NCBI GenBank assembly: GCA_051653405.1
Contig: JBOFWC010000102.1
Span: 1 to 64,000, forward strand
DNA: 64,000 bases
Direction of reading: 5' to 3'
Source: Proteocatella sp051653405
GTDB taxonomy: Bacteria > Bacillota > Clostridia > Peptostreptococcales > Filifactoraceae
The translations under genes were made by a program, and so were the position numbers. Below, one piece after another: positions 9,123 through 17,209 of this stretch. The notes under the pieces are model-generated. The model did not search any database, was not told where the DNA came from, and saw only the letters and a list, made by a program, of their open reading frames with translations. Each line of letters starts with the position of its first letter. The stretch's first letter is position 1.

Positions 9123-9297
9123 TACCCTTATTCACTTAATAACTAATTTGATTTTTTAAATTTTATTTATATTTATTGATAATTAGTATAATTTTAAGCT
9201 TTAAACAGTATATATCCTTTATTTTGCTCCTTATATCTTCATTTTACTCTCATTTACTTCATTTTATATTTTTAGAGAATAGTTTATTTTTTGACAA

Positions 9298-9360
9298 ATC
9301 AAAAAACCGAGACTTTTTTGATTTTTTTAAAAACAAAAATCATAATCTCGGTTTTTTGAT
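9298..9360. terminator. Long bidirectional hairpin terminator
   Basis: Perfect 15-base arms at 9298-9312 and 9346-9360 carry CCGAGA/TCTCGG flanked by A6/T6 runs, with a second inner stem (GATTTTT/AAAAATC). On the minus strand it ends the ABC transporter operon. It also separates that operon from the ATPase operon. Confidence 0.85.
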
Positions 9361-9404
9361 GCATTTTTCAACATAATTATATTGGAATTTAAATTACGTA
9401 TTTA

Positions 9405-10709
9405 TTATAAATCTTTTTTAGTCTTAAGCTGTTTCCAAGCATATAATGCTAGAGAAATTCCTATTACTCCATATGCTACGAAAACTCTAAAGTATTCTCC
9501 TATTTGAGCGTTTCCAAATAGATTTTGTCCAGCTTGTGGAGATACTATGAATAGTGTGTGGAAAAGAGCTGTTCCTATAATTGCCTGCCCAATTGTAGCT
9601 CTACTTACTGAAGCTCCTCCAACCAGAAGGGCTGCAATTGCATACATACCAACTTGTTCATGTCCACCATAAGTATTTAGAGTACCTATGTTCTGAAGGA
9701 ATATTATCTGTCCTATACCTGCAAGTACTGTAGATATCATTATAGCCTTTATTCTAGTTCTGCTTACATTTATTCCAGATACTTCTGCAATATGCATATC
9801 TTGACCTACAGTTCTAAAATCCTGTCCAAGTTTAGTTGTCATTATAAATTTTGTAAATATGCAAATCAACCCTATTACTAAAAATGATGCTGTCGGGAAT
9901 TTAATCATATTAATTATAGATTTTTGTGTAGATAATATTATAAGCAGTGCAAATATTACTACAAATATTCCTGATTTTATAATTGAATTTACATATTTTT
10001 CGTATCTATCTTCTTTTTTATTTTTATATGCGCCATATACAAAAAGTGCTATTAATACAATACAAATTGCCATTCCTGCATGAACCAGTGTAATTTTAAA
10101 GAATGGATCAAAAGCTTTATCTAGGGCATATTTTATTGCAGTTAAGTCTATGGTGTTTTTTACTCCAATCCCCCCACTTAATACAAGTACAGGATTGTTC
10201 ATAGGAATTATTGTTCCTACTAAGAATAAGAATAATAATTGATATAAACCATTTGTAAAGAATCCTAAAATCATACCCGCTATCATTTCTTGTCCTCTTG
10301 TTTTATTTAAAACTACCCCTGTAAGGTATCCAAATAAAAGTGATAGTGGGAGTGAAAGAAGTACCGCTACTGTAAAGCCTGCTAGTCCTACAATGCCCCA
10401 GTGAGTTATCGCTATTAGTGCAATTTGACCTGCCATAGCTCCTATAACTATACTAAAGTTAAGTCCCATACCTGCAAGGACTGGTATTATAAGTGAAAGC
10501 ACTAAAAATAGGTTTCTAGAAAGTCTACTTACAAGTTCATTTACTATAAAGCTCCATTCCATCTGCGAAACTTCCACACATACTAAACAAAGTATTACGA
10601 ATATGAGCACTACTATGTTCTCGGTAAATGTAGTCTTTAATTTTTTGTTCCAATCTAATTTAGTTCTCGTCATCTTTATTGGAGTATTTTTGTTATCTAG
10701 TTTTTCCAT
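9405..10709 (-). CDS. BMP/nucleoside-type ABC transporter permease
   Basis: A 434-residue membrane protein of the BPD_transp_2 permease family with about ten hydrophobic helices. The motifs GMGLNFSIVIGAMAGQ and VGGASVSRATIGQAI correspond to the conserved loops of nucleoside and sugar (CUT2-like) importers. It overlaps the preceding permease gene by one base and is the last gene of the four-gene importer operon, followed by a long terminator. It is somewhat longer than typical partners because of an N-terminal cytoplasmic extension and an internal charged loop (YKNKKEDRYEKY). The solute is not known from sequence. Confidence 0.88.
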   Translation of the reverse strand: MEKLDNKNTPIKMTRTKLDWNKKLKTTFTENIVVLIFVILCLVCVEVSQMEWSFIVNELVSRLSRNLFLVLSLIIPVLAGMGLNFSIVIGAMAGQIALIAITHWGIVGLAGFTVAVLLSLPLSLLFGYLTGVVLNKTRGQEMIAGMILGFFTNGLYQLLFLFLVGTIIPMNNPVLVLSGGIGVKNTIDLTAIKYALDKAFDPFFKITLVHAGMAICIVLIALFVYGAYKNKKEDRYEKYVNSIIKSGIFVVIFALLIILSTQKSIINMIKFPTASFLVIGLICIFTKFIMTTKLGQDFRTVGQDMHIAEVSGINVSRTRIKAIMISTVLAGIGQIIFLQNIGTLNTYGGHEQVGMYAIAALLVGGASVSRATIGQAIIGTALFHTLFIVSPQAGQNLFGNAQIGEYFRVFVAYGVIGISLALYAWKQLKTKKDL

Positions 10710-11749
10710 TATTCTGCTCCTCCTCCCATTTTTGTTAGTGCATACAGAATTATTCCATTTTGCACTATTATTCTCATTACCTCTGAAAGGTTCCCTTCTG
10801 TTACTATCTTATTAGCAACTGGTAATGAAAGAGTAAGAAGCCCTTGGAATAAAAATGTTCCAAGTACTACATGAAGAATTGTTGCTCTTTTTGAACTTGC
10901 ACCTCCTATTAATATAGAAGCTACTGCTGCAAATCCCATCATCATTGGAGCTTGATAAAGCTGATAAAATCCAAAACTCTGTGCGTATACAATTATTCCT
11001 ACAGCTCCACACATTGTAGATATCATAGTTCCAAGAAGTCTTGCATTATCTACATTTATCCCTGAAGCTTTTGCAAATCTAGGATTATCTCCTGCCGTTG
11101 CCATAGCAATTCCTTTTTTAGTTTTTAAAAATATTGCCATAAGGATACAGCACACTGCAAAAAATATTAATAATCCTACAGGAATTGTTACACCAAATAT
11201 TTTAAATGCACCAAAAGTATCAAGCACTTTCGAATATCTTCCAGTAAGTGTTATTGTGGTTCTAAGCCCATCTCCTATTGGCCACTTTAGTTCCAAACTA
11301 TTAAACGGAGCTACAAGCCATACTATACACATCAAAGAAATTATAGAAAATCCCGCATATGTAGATACAGTCATTTCTGAGCCTTTTACTCTATTTAATA
11401 AAAGACCATAAAGCCATCCAGCTATAAGCGAAAATGGTATCGATACTAGCATTGCTACAAAAAGTGCAGTGAAACCTCTTAAATCAAGTTCTATACTTAT
11501 TAATCCACCTAATAGTCCACATACAATTCCAATTGGTATTCCAAAGTTAAGCCCTATACCGCAAAGTATTCCCGGTACCATTGCAAGTACTAATACTCCA
11601 TTCATCCCCATTCTTACAAGTGCATCTGATAAAAGAGCATTAAGCGGAAGCCCTAACTGTACTGCTACAATGCAAAGTACAAAGAAAAATGAAATAATTA
11701 TAAGTCTTGGAGTCCCCAATGAATTTATCTTTTTCTTTATGTTATCCAT
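10709..11749 (-). CDS. BMP/nucleoside-type ABC transporter permease
   Basis: A 346-residue BPD_transp_2 permease, the second membrane half of the importer. It has around nine hydrophobic helices and the conserved segments GIGLNFGIPIGIVCG, ATAGDNPRFAKASGI (the ATPase-contacting loop, with the A-x-x-SGI pattern of nucleoside and sugar importers) and LIGGASSKRATI. Its start overlaps the ATPase stop by a few bases and it has a GGGAGG ribosome site. It resembles, but is not a duplicate of, the other permease pair at 53840-55865. Confidence 0.88.
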   Translation of the reverse strand: MDNIKKKINSLGTPRLIIISFFFVLCIVAVQLGLPLNALLSDALVRMGMNGVLVLAMVPGILCGIGLNFGIPIGIVCGLLGGLISIELDLRGFTALFVAMLVSIPFSLIAGWLYGLLLNRVKGSEMTVSTYAGFSIISLMCIVWLVAPFNSLELKWPIGDGLRTTITLTGRYSKVLDTFGAFKIFGVTIPVGLLIFFAVCCILMAIFLKTKKGIAMATAGDNPRFAKASGINVDNARLLGTMISTMCGAVGIIVYAQSFGFYQLYQAPMMMGFAAVASILIGGASSKRATILHVVLGTFLFQGLLTLSLPVANKIVTEGNLSEVMRIIVQNGIILYALTKMGGGAE

Positions 11750-13334
11750 TTAGATTACCTCCCTTTACCTTCTTGTAATCCCCACTCATCATAAGTCCAA
11801 AATCTACATCACTATCAGTTGGAAGTAGAATTCCTTCAACCTTCCCTTCTGTTATAATAGCGATTCTATCACAAATCATTCTTAATTCATTAAGCTCTGA
11901 AGATGTCATGACCACAGTCATTCCTTTTTCCTTACTAAGTTCTACTAAAGTATCTAATACTATTTTTTTAGCTCCTATATCAATCCCTCTAGTAGGCTCT
12001 GATACAAACAATATTTCTGGTTCTAAGGTAAGTGCTCTTGCAATACATACCTTTTGCTGATTTCCACCAGAAAGTCTTCTTGTAAACTGTCTTGGACCCG
12101 TGCACCTTATATCTAAGGATTTGATATATTTTTCAGCATTTTCTCTTATTGCTTTTTTATCAGCAAGCTTTATTCCTACTTTTTTTAGAAACTTTTCTTT
12201 TATCTGCATTGCAGTTGCGGATATATTATCTTCTATAGAAACATCTAATAAAAGACCTACCCCTTTTCTGTCTTCAGATACAAAAGCTATTCCATCGCTT
12301 AAAATCTGCCTTGTATCTCCTAACTTAAGAGGATTTCCTTTAAAAATAATTTCTCCTGCTACTGGATATAACCCTAAAACCCCATTTGCAATTCCTAGCT
12401 TTCCATGTCCAGCAAGTCCTCCAAGTCCAAGAATTTCTCCTCGTTTTATATCAAGGTCAATTCCCTTCGCTTCTTCCGCTGGCATCCCCACTCTAAGGTT
12501 CTTAAGAGACATTATAATTTCGTTGTCTTCAGTAGTAGTTTCTTTAGTTAGCATTTCTACTTCTCTACCTACCATTTTTTGTGCGATATCTTCTATATTA
12601 GTGCTATCTTTTGGCATTTTACATACCATGGTTCCATCTCTAAGTATTGTTATATTGTCTGCCGCTGACATAACTTCATCTAGTCTATGCGTTATAAAAA
12701 GTATCGCTATTCCAGATTCTGCTATTTTTTTCATAGCTTTTATCAGCTGCTCTGCTTCTGACTCAGTAAGTACTGCAGTCGGTTCATCAAAAACTAATAA
12801 CTTAACGTTTGATTTATCAATTTCTCTCGCAATCTCTATAAACTGCATATATCCTACCGGAAGTCCTGATACGTGTTCTTTTTCGCTAAAATCCATGCCA
12901 AGAGTATCCAATGCTACTCTTGCGTCGGCTTCCATTTTCTTGATATCTAAGGTTTTTAAATTTTGACCAAAAACTTTAGATACTAGATTTGGCTTTAAGA
13001 TTTCTCTATTTAGCTTTATATTCTCTGCTACTGTAAATCCTGGAATAAGCATAAATTCCTGATGAACCATCCCTATTCCCATTTCCATCGCCTGCTTAGG
13101 AGATTTTATCGCTACTTCTTGTCCATCAAAAGTAACCGTGCCTTCAAATCCTCCTGTAGAATGTATAACTGGCATCCCAAAAAGTATATTCATAAGGGTA
13201 GATTTTCCAGCTCCATTTTCTCCAAGAAGTGCATGTATCTCGCCTTTTTTTACCTCTAAGTCAACACCTTTTAGAACTTTATTTCCGAAGTATGTCTTCT
13301 CTATGCCTTTCATAGATAAAACGTATTCACTCAT
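11742..13334 (-). CDS. BMP/nucleoside-type ABC transporter ATPase (tandem domains)
   Basis: A 530-residue protein with two fused ABC domains. The first has GENGAGKST (Walker A), the short signature LPVGYMQFIEIARE and LLVFDEPTA (Walker B). The second has the degenerate GLAGHGKLG loop and the canonical LSGGNQQKVCIARAL signature. This layout is that of sugar and nucleoside importers. A longer frame exists to 13415, but ATG 13334 has an AGGAGGAG site seven bases upstream and begins MSEYVLSMKGI, so I use it. It powers the two permeases encoded after it. Confidence 0.92.
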   Translation of the reverse strand: MSEYVLSMKGIEKTYFGNKVLKGVDLEVKKGEIHALLGENGAGKSTLMNILFGMPVIHSTGGFEGTVTFDGQEVAIKSPKQAMEMGIGMVHQEFMLIPGFTVAENIKLNREILKPNLVSKVFGQNLKTLDIKKMEADARVALDTLGMDFSEKEHVSGLPVGYMQFIEIAREIDKSNVKLLVFDEPTAVLTESEAEQLIKAMKKIAESGIAILFITHRLDEVMSAADNITILRDGTMVCKMPKDSTNIEDIAQKMVGREVEMLTKETTTEDNEIIMSLKNLRVGMPAEEAKGIDLDIKRGEILGLGGLAGHGKLGIANGVLGLYPVAGEIIFKGNPLKLGDTRQILSDGIAFVSEDRKGVGLLLDVSIEDNISATAMQIKEKFLKKVGIKLADKKAIRENAEKYIKSLDIRCTGPRQFTRRLSGGNQQKVCIARALTLEPEILFVSEPTRGIDIGAKKIVLDTLVELSKEKGMTVVMTSSELNELRMICDRIAIITEGKVEGILLPTDSDVDFGLMMSGDYKKVKGGNLNG

Positions 13335-13380
13335 AAAAACTCCTCCTTTTTTGTAATATTCTGAATTTGTTTTATAATTT

Positions 13381-13412
13381 AAATAAAGACTACCAATCAG
13401 GTAGTCTTTATT
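13381..13412 (-). other. Intercistronic stem-loop between binding protein and ATPase genes
   Basis: Perfect 13-base arms (13382-13394 and 13400-13412) enclose a five-base loop. On the minus strand the stem ends in TTTATTTAAATT. It lies directly after the binding-lipoprotein stop codon and before the ATPase gene, where partial termination or 3'-end protection would raise the level of binding protein over transporter. Confidence 0.65.
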
Positions 13413-13437
13413 CATTTATAATTCTTTGCTCACAAAA

Positions 13438-14586
13438 TTAGAATACCACATACTCAGATAATACCATTAGATAGTTATTAAATGTTGTTCCTGTAGCTTC
13501 ATTTGTATAAGGAGTGATTTGGCATTCTCCTCCTACTGTGCTAAGAATTTCTTTTACTTTTTCAAGGTCTGCTTTTTCAGTAAATTGACCTTCTAGATAT
13601 GCCTTAGCATATTCTACTCCACCTTCAACAAACATCATGTTTATAGGTACTGGCCAAGTTGCCATTCTTCCGCTCATTCCAGCTTCAGAAACTTTTGCTT
13701 TTATTTGCTCTATAACATATGGAACGTCTCCCGCTTTATCTTCTGGAATTTCGATTCCAAGTGCGCCTGGATAAGCATGGAATGGAGATGGACAGCATTG
13801 TTGTGGATAAAGTGCTTTCTTCTCAATTATAGCTTTTATCATTGGCTCTTGCATTGCACAGTTTGTTCCAAAGAATGCAGTCTCTGTTCCAAACTCATCA
13901 ACTTTTCTTGGGATATCTTCAAGTATGAATTGTTGTGTTCCTGGAACGCCTGCATCTCCTGTTGGGTCTGGTGCAGTTGCATCTACAAATTTAAGGCCTG
14001 CTGCTTCAGCATTTTGTTTTAATAAATCTCTTCTTGCTGCAAGCATTTGATAAGACATATGTCTTGGGAAAGAATAGTGAACAAATGTTTTTGCTCCCAT
14101 TTTTACAGCTTCATCAATTATAGTTTTACCCATTCCTAATTCGTCAGCTACTAAAACAAGATCAGCTTTAGAAGCTATCATATCTGGGTCTTCCCCTGGT
14201 GTTGCTGCTATTATAAGTAAATCATCTCTAAGTTCTTTTGCTTGATCAATAGCTGCAGATGCTCCTGGAACTGCTTGACACATAATTATAGCCTTTACAT
14301 CTGGATCTGATGCCATGCTCATAAAGTTAGCAATAGTTGTCTCAGTTTCTTTCATGAAGTTATCTGGATATGTTTTTGTAACAATCATATCGCCATACTT
14401 AGCCTTCATTTTTTCTGCTGCTCTAAACTCTTCCTCTCCCTGAGAAACAGTTCCTGTAAGTATACCTATTTTAAAAGTAGGTGCTTCAGTAGCCTCAGCT
14501 GCTTCGCCTGATTCTGAACCAGAACCACAAGCCGCTAAGCTAAAAATCATTGTTGCACTAAGTAGTGCTGCTAATAATTTTTTCAT
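13438..14586 (-). CDS. DUF3798-like substrate-binding lipoprotein
   Basis: A 382-residue exported lipoprotein: MKKLLAALLSATMIFSLAAC gives a signal peptide and lipobox LAAC. The mature part has the alternating strand-helix pattern of a periplasmic-binding-protein fold (KIGILTGTVSQGEEEF, KAIIMCQAVPGASA, LLIIAATPGEDP). It resembles the DUF3798 family as I remember it. It is the first gene of the operon with ATPase and permeases, so it should deliver the solute. ATG 14586 has a GGGAG ribosome site; a further ATG seven codons upstream does not. The ligand is unknown; a nucleoside or sugar is inferred only from the transporter class. Confidence 0.8.
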   Translation of the reverse strand: MKKLLAALLSATMIFSLAACGSGSESGEAAEATEAPTFKIGILTGTVSQGEEEFRAAEKMKAKYGDMIVTKTYPDNFMKETETTIANFMSMASDPDVKAIIMCQAVPGASAAIDQAKELRDDLLIIAATPGEDPDMIASKADLVLVADELGMGKTIIDEAVKMGAKTFVHYSFPRHMSYQMLAARRDLLKQNAEAAGLKFVDATAPDPTGDAGVPGTQQFILEDIPRKVDEFGTETAFFGTNCAMQEPMIKAIIEKKALYPQQCCPSPFHAYPGALGIEIPEDKAGDVPYVIEQIKAKVSEAGMSGRMATWPVPINMMFVEGGVEYAKAYLEGQFTEKADLEKVKEILSTVGGECQITPYTNEATGTTFNNYLMVLSEYVVF

Positions 14587-14649
14587 AGTCAAATTCTCCC
14601 TTTTCATTTTTTGTGTTTTGTGAGACTATTTCCAATTTTGTGTATTTTT

Positions 14650-14678
14650 ATAATACTACATCTTTTGAAATTAGTCTA
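14650..14678 (-). promoter_or_regulatory. Promoter of the DUF3798 transporter operon
   Basis: On the minus strand TAGACT (14673-14678) and TATTAT (14650-14655) are separated by 17 bases, about 60 bases before the binding-protein start codon and downstream of the non-coding RNA terminator. It is the best promoter match in that interval. Confidence 0.5.
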
Positions 14679-14755
14679 TAGCTTTTTTCCTCATTATCTT
14701 GAATATTTCGAAAATAATACATTTATATGAAATTAAATCTTAACTTTTTTAACAA

Positions 14756-14801
14756 AATAAAACAAGGTGAAGCAATTGCAATTACTTCACCTTGTTTTAT
14801 T
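14756..14801 (-). terminator. Terminator of the structured RNA
   Basis: Perfect 17-base arms at 14756-14772 and 14785-14801 (AAGGTGAAG/CTTCACCTT core) with a 12-base loop. On the minus strand the tail is TTTTATTTTGTT. No protein gene on the minus strand ends here; the only candidate transcript is the RNA from the promoter at 15083-15111. Confidence 0.85.
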
Positions 14802-14872
14802 ATAGATTTTTGGTTTTATTTTATGAATTTTCAAGTTTTCAAAAATTAAAAATCTAGCTTGAGAATATGTAT

Positions 14873-15077
14873 GCTTTGAAACTGACCTGGTCTTTTCCCC
14901 CACACTCGCCTGCTGGAGATTTCGCTCTGGGTCACATCACTACTTTCCTCTCTCGATTTTATCGGCAGGTCTTACATCTAAGACGCGCCATGCTCACTTT
15001 GCACATTTTTGGCAAAGCTTACGTGGGTCCTTTTGCCCGCGTCTGGCTTGGACTCTCAACCACAGACTTTCAAAGCT
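14873..15077 (-). ncRNA. Stand-alone structured non-coding RNA, possibly a raiA-motif RNA
   Basis: A GC-richer block of about 205 bases in very AT-rich surroundings. Its ends pair perfectly (15068-15076 with 14873-14881, GCTTTGAAA/TTTCAAAGC). Internal hairpins include CTTTGC/GCAAAG (14997-15002 with 15012-15017), GTCTTA/TAAGAC (14969-14984) and CGAT/ATCG (14954-14964). A consensus promoter lies just upstream and a terminator downstream, and no gene follows before that terminator. I see no RNase P, tmRNA, SRP or glmS hallmarks. Size, compact many-helix form and taxon fit the raiA motif, but I cannot recall that consensus well enough to be sure. The ncRNA call is firm; the family is a guess. 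Confidence 0.75.
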
Positions 15078-15082
15078 TTTCT

Positions 15083-15111
15083 ATTTTACTTCAATTATTG
15101 GCTTATGTCAA
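15083..15111 (-). promoter_or_regulatory. Strong sigma-A promoter of the structured RNA
   Basis: On the minus strand a perfect TTGACA (15106-15111) is followed after exactly 17 bases by TAAAAT (15083-15088). Transcription would start near 15076, which is the first base of the closing stem of the RNA. Confidence 0.85.
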
Positions 15112-15150
15112 TAAGTTTTTGTTTATTTTCCATTATTTTAAAAATTATGG

Positions 15151-15156
15151 TATAAT
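15151..15156 (+). promoter_or_regulatory. -10 box of the aminopeptidase gene
   Basis: A perfect TATAAT 32 bases before the ATG at 15188, with a GGAG ribosome site between them. The -35 region is poor. It is divergent from the structured-RNA promoter about 40 bases away. Confidence 0.5.
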
Positions 15157-15187
15157 TTGATAAATAACAATTATAAAGGAGCTTTCT

Positions 15188-16456
15188 ATGATTTTTGATA
15201 TAACAGATTCAAAAAAAATGAATTTAATTGAAGAATATGCTGATTTAATAGTCTTATCAGGTATAAATTTACAACCAGGACAGCCAGTTATCCTTCGCGG
15301 GCCAATAGAAACTGCTGATTTCATGAGACTTATTGCTAAAAAATGCTATCAAGCAAAAGCTTCATATGTCCTTGTAGATTACATCGACTCGCTACTAGAG
15401 AAAGAACGATATCTTAATGCTCCAATAGAATCAATAAGTTATTTCCCAAAATGGAAAGCAGATGGCTTTGAAGAGTTATGCAAAAATGATGCATGTTTTA
15501 TAAGAATTTCCGGAGAAGATCCTGATATTTTTTCGGATGTCTCTTCAGAAATCTTATCTATAGCAAATAAAACCAATTCTATGGGTATGAAAACTGTTAA
15601 TAAATATATTTTAAATAGTGATCTATCTTGGGTAGTTGCCGCAGCGCCTACAAAAGCATGGGCCAAAAAAATATTTCCTGATATTTCTCAAATTGATGCA
15701 GTCAATAAACTTTGGGACTATATATTAAAAGCCTCTAGAGTTACTCCTAATAGCTCTGTAAATTCATGGAAAATTCATAACAAGTATCTTGCTAATAAGT
15801 GTGCGTTTTTAAACAATATTCAATTTAAAGCGCTTCATTATAATAGCCTTGGGAATGGTGTAAATAGAGGAACAGATCTTACTATCGAACTTCCTAAAAA
15901 TCATATTTGGAGTGGAGGAAGTGAAGTTAATAAAAATGGAATCATATTTAATGCGAATATTCCTACAGAAGAAGTCTTTACTGCACCAAGTAAATATGGG
16001 ATAAACGGGTATGTTTCTAATACACTTCCATTTAATTTTAATGGTAATATAATAGATGACTTTGAGCTAATTTTTAAAAATGGCAAAATTGTTGATTTTA
16101 CAGCAAAAAAAGGGTATGATATCCTAAAGTCACTTCTAAATACAGATGAAGGCTCAGTTTATATTGGAGAAATTGCGCTTGTTCCAAATAATTCTCCTAT
16201 TTCTATGCTTAATACAATTTTTTATAATACTTTATTTGATGAAAATGCATCTTGTCATCTCGCTTTTGGTTCTGCCTATCCTTCTTGTATAAAAAATGGA
16301 ACTAGCATGAATGACGATGAGCTCGAAAAACATGGGCTTAATACTTCATTAATTCATTATGACTTTATGGTAGGCTGTGAAAAACTAAATATAAATGGGA
16401 TAACTTCAAATGGAGATAAAATTAAGATTTTTGAAAATGGCAATTGGGCATTTTAA
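15188..16456 (+). CDS. M29-family metallo-aminopeptidase
   Basis: A 422-residue cytosolic aminopeptidase of the thermophilic M29 (AmpS/AmpT) family. The expected metal and catalytic residues are visible: Glu in NIPTEEVFTAP, Glu in YIGEIALVP, His and Tyr in ASCHLAFGSAYP, and His and Asp in LIHYDFMVG. It releases N-terminal amino acids from peptides, fitting an amino-acid-using anaerobe. It is the first gene of a plus-strand group; the following ccdA gene has its own ribosome site 33 bases downstream. Length is normal for the family. Confidence 0.92.
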   Translation: MIFDITDSKKMNLIEEYADLIVLSGINLQPGQPVILRGPIETADFMRLIAKKCYQAKASYVLVDYIDSLLEKERYLNAPIESISYFPKWKADGFEELCKNDACFIRISGEDPDIFSDVSSEILSIANKTNSMGMKTVNKYILNSDLSWVVAAAPTKAWAKKIFPDISQIDAVNKLWDYILKASRVTPNSSVNSWKIHNKYLANKCAFLNNIQFKALHYNSLGNGVNRGTDLTIELPKNHIWSGGSEVNKNGIIFNANIPTEEVFTAPSKYGINGYVSNTLPFNFNGNIIDDFELIFKNGKIVDFTAKKGYDILKSLLNTDEGSVYIGEIALVPNNSPISMLNTIFYNTLFDENASCHLAFGSAYPSCIKNGTSMNDDELEKHGLNTSLIHYDFMVGCEKLNINGITSNGDKIKIFENGNWAF

Positions 16457-16489
16457 ATCATAAACTTTAAATTATAATTAGGAGGTACT

Positions 16490-17185
16490 ATGGACTATAT
16501 TGTAGTTTTTCTTGAAGGCATTATAACTTTTATTTCCCCTTGTATACTTCCTATGATTCCCATATATGTAACTTATTTCATGGGAGGAATCGATAATACG
16601 GATGATTCTTCATCTAATAAAAATGCTGTTATAAATTCACTCGGTTTTGTACTTGGATTTACTATTATATTCGTTCTACTTGGTGCAGCAGCTGGTAGTT
16701 TTGGAAATTTCATTTCCAGTCATACTGCGTTATTTAATGTAATCTCAGGTATATTGATGATTATACTTGGTTTAAATTACATCGATATAATAAATATAAA
16801 ATTTTTAAAAATGAGCAATAAAATACATTATAGAGTAAATATATTTAAATTTGAAAAAGCTGTACTGTTTGGAATCATATTCTCTATAGGTTGGTCCCCT
16901 TGTGTAGGCGCATTCTTAGGATCAGCTCTCATGCTTGCTGCAAATACTCAAACTATACTTCATGGGTCTCTAATGCTTCTAGCTTATAGTATTGGACTTG
17001 GTATTCCATTCATTTTGTCTGCTCTTCTTATAGAAAATTTAAAACATACATTTAATTTCATAAAGAAACATTACAAATTAATCAATAACCTTTCAGGGAT
17101 TTTCTTGATATTAATTGGTATTGCAATGATTTCAGGTATGTTTGGAAAATTAATTGCATTATTTGCAGGATTCTCAATCAAGTAG
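16490..17185 (+). CDS. ccdA: CcdA-type thiol-disulfide membrane transporter
   Basis: A 231-residue membrane protein with six or so helices of the DsbD/CcdA family. The two redox cysteines appear in the characteristic contexts FISPCILPMIPIYVTYF (helix 1) and GWSPCVGAFLG (helix 4). It passes electrons from cytoplasmic thioredoxin across the membrane to extracellular thiol proteins. The partner is almost certainly the TlpA-like protein encoded 24 bases downstream. An AGGAGGT ribosome site precedes the ATG. No cytochrome c genes are near, so the target is open. Confidence 0.92.
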   Translation: MDYIVVFLEGIITFISPCILPMIPIYVTYFMGGIDNTDDSSSNKNAVINSLGFVLGFTIIFVLLGAAAGSFGNFISSHTALFNVISGILMIILGLNYIDIINIKFLKMSNKIHYRVNIFKFEKAVLFGIIFSIGWSPCVGAFLGSALMLAANTQTILHGSLMLLAYSIGLGIPFILSALLIENLKHTFNFIKKHYKLINNLSGIFLILIGIAMISGMFGKLIALFAGFSIK

Positions 17186-17209
17186 TTTCATAAAAAACAG
17201 GAGGGAATT

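Noticed and set aside
12100..12966. Plus-strand 288-codon open frame
   Set aside because: It is the antisense shadow of the ABC ATPase gene, Ser/Ile-rich and without a ribosome site, as are the other long frames opposite clear genes.
13335..13415. 27-codon N-terminal extension of the first ABC ATPase
   Set aside because: It overlaps the intercistronic stem-loop and lacks a ribosome site; ATG 13334 has AGGAGGAG.
14873..15077. RNase P RNA, tmRNA, SRP RNA or 6S RNA identity for the structured RNA
   Set aside because: The RNase P core, a CCA-ending tRNA-like domain and the SRP GGAAG tetraloop region are absent, and the fold is many short hairpins rather than the single rod of 6S RNA. An Infernal search would settle it.
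14867..15160. Plus-strand 97-codon open frame
   Set aside because: It lies over the structured RNA on the other strand, has no ribosome site, and its product has no recognisable pattern; the GC-rich RNA explains the lack of stops.
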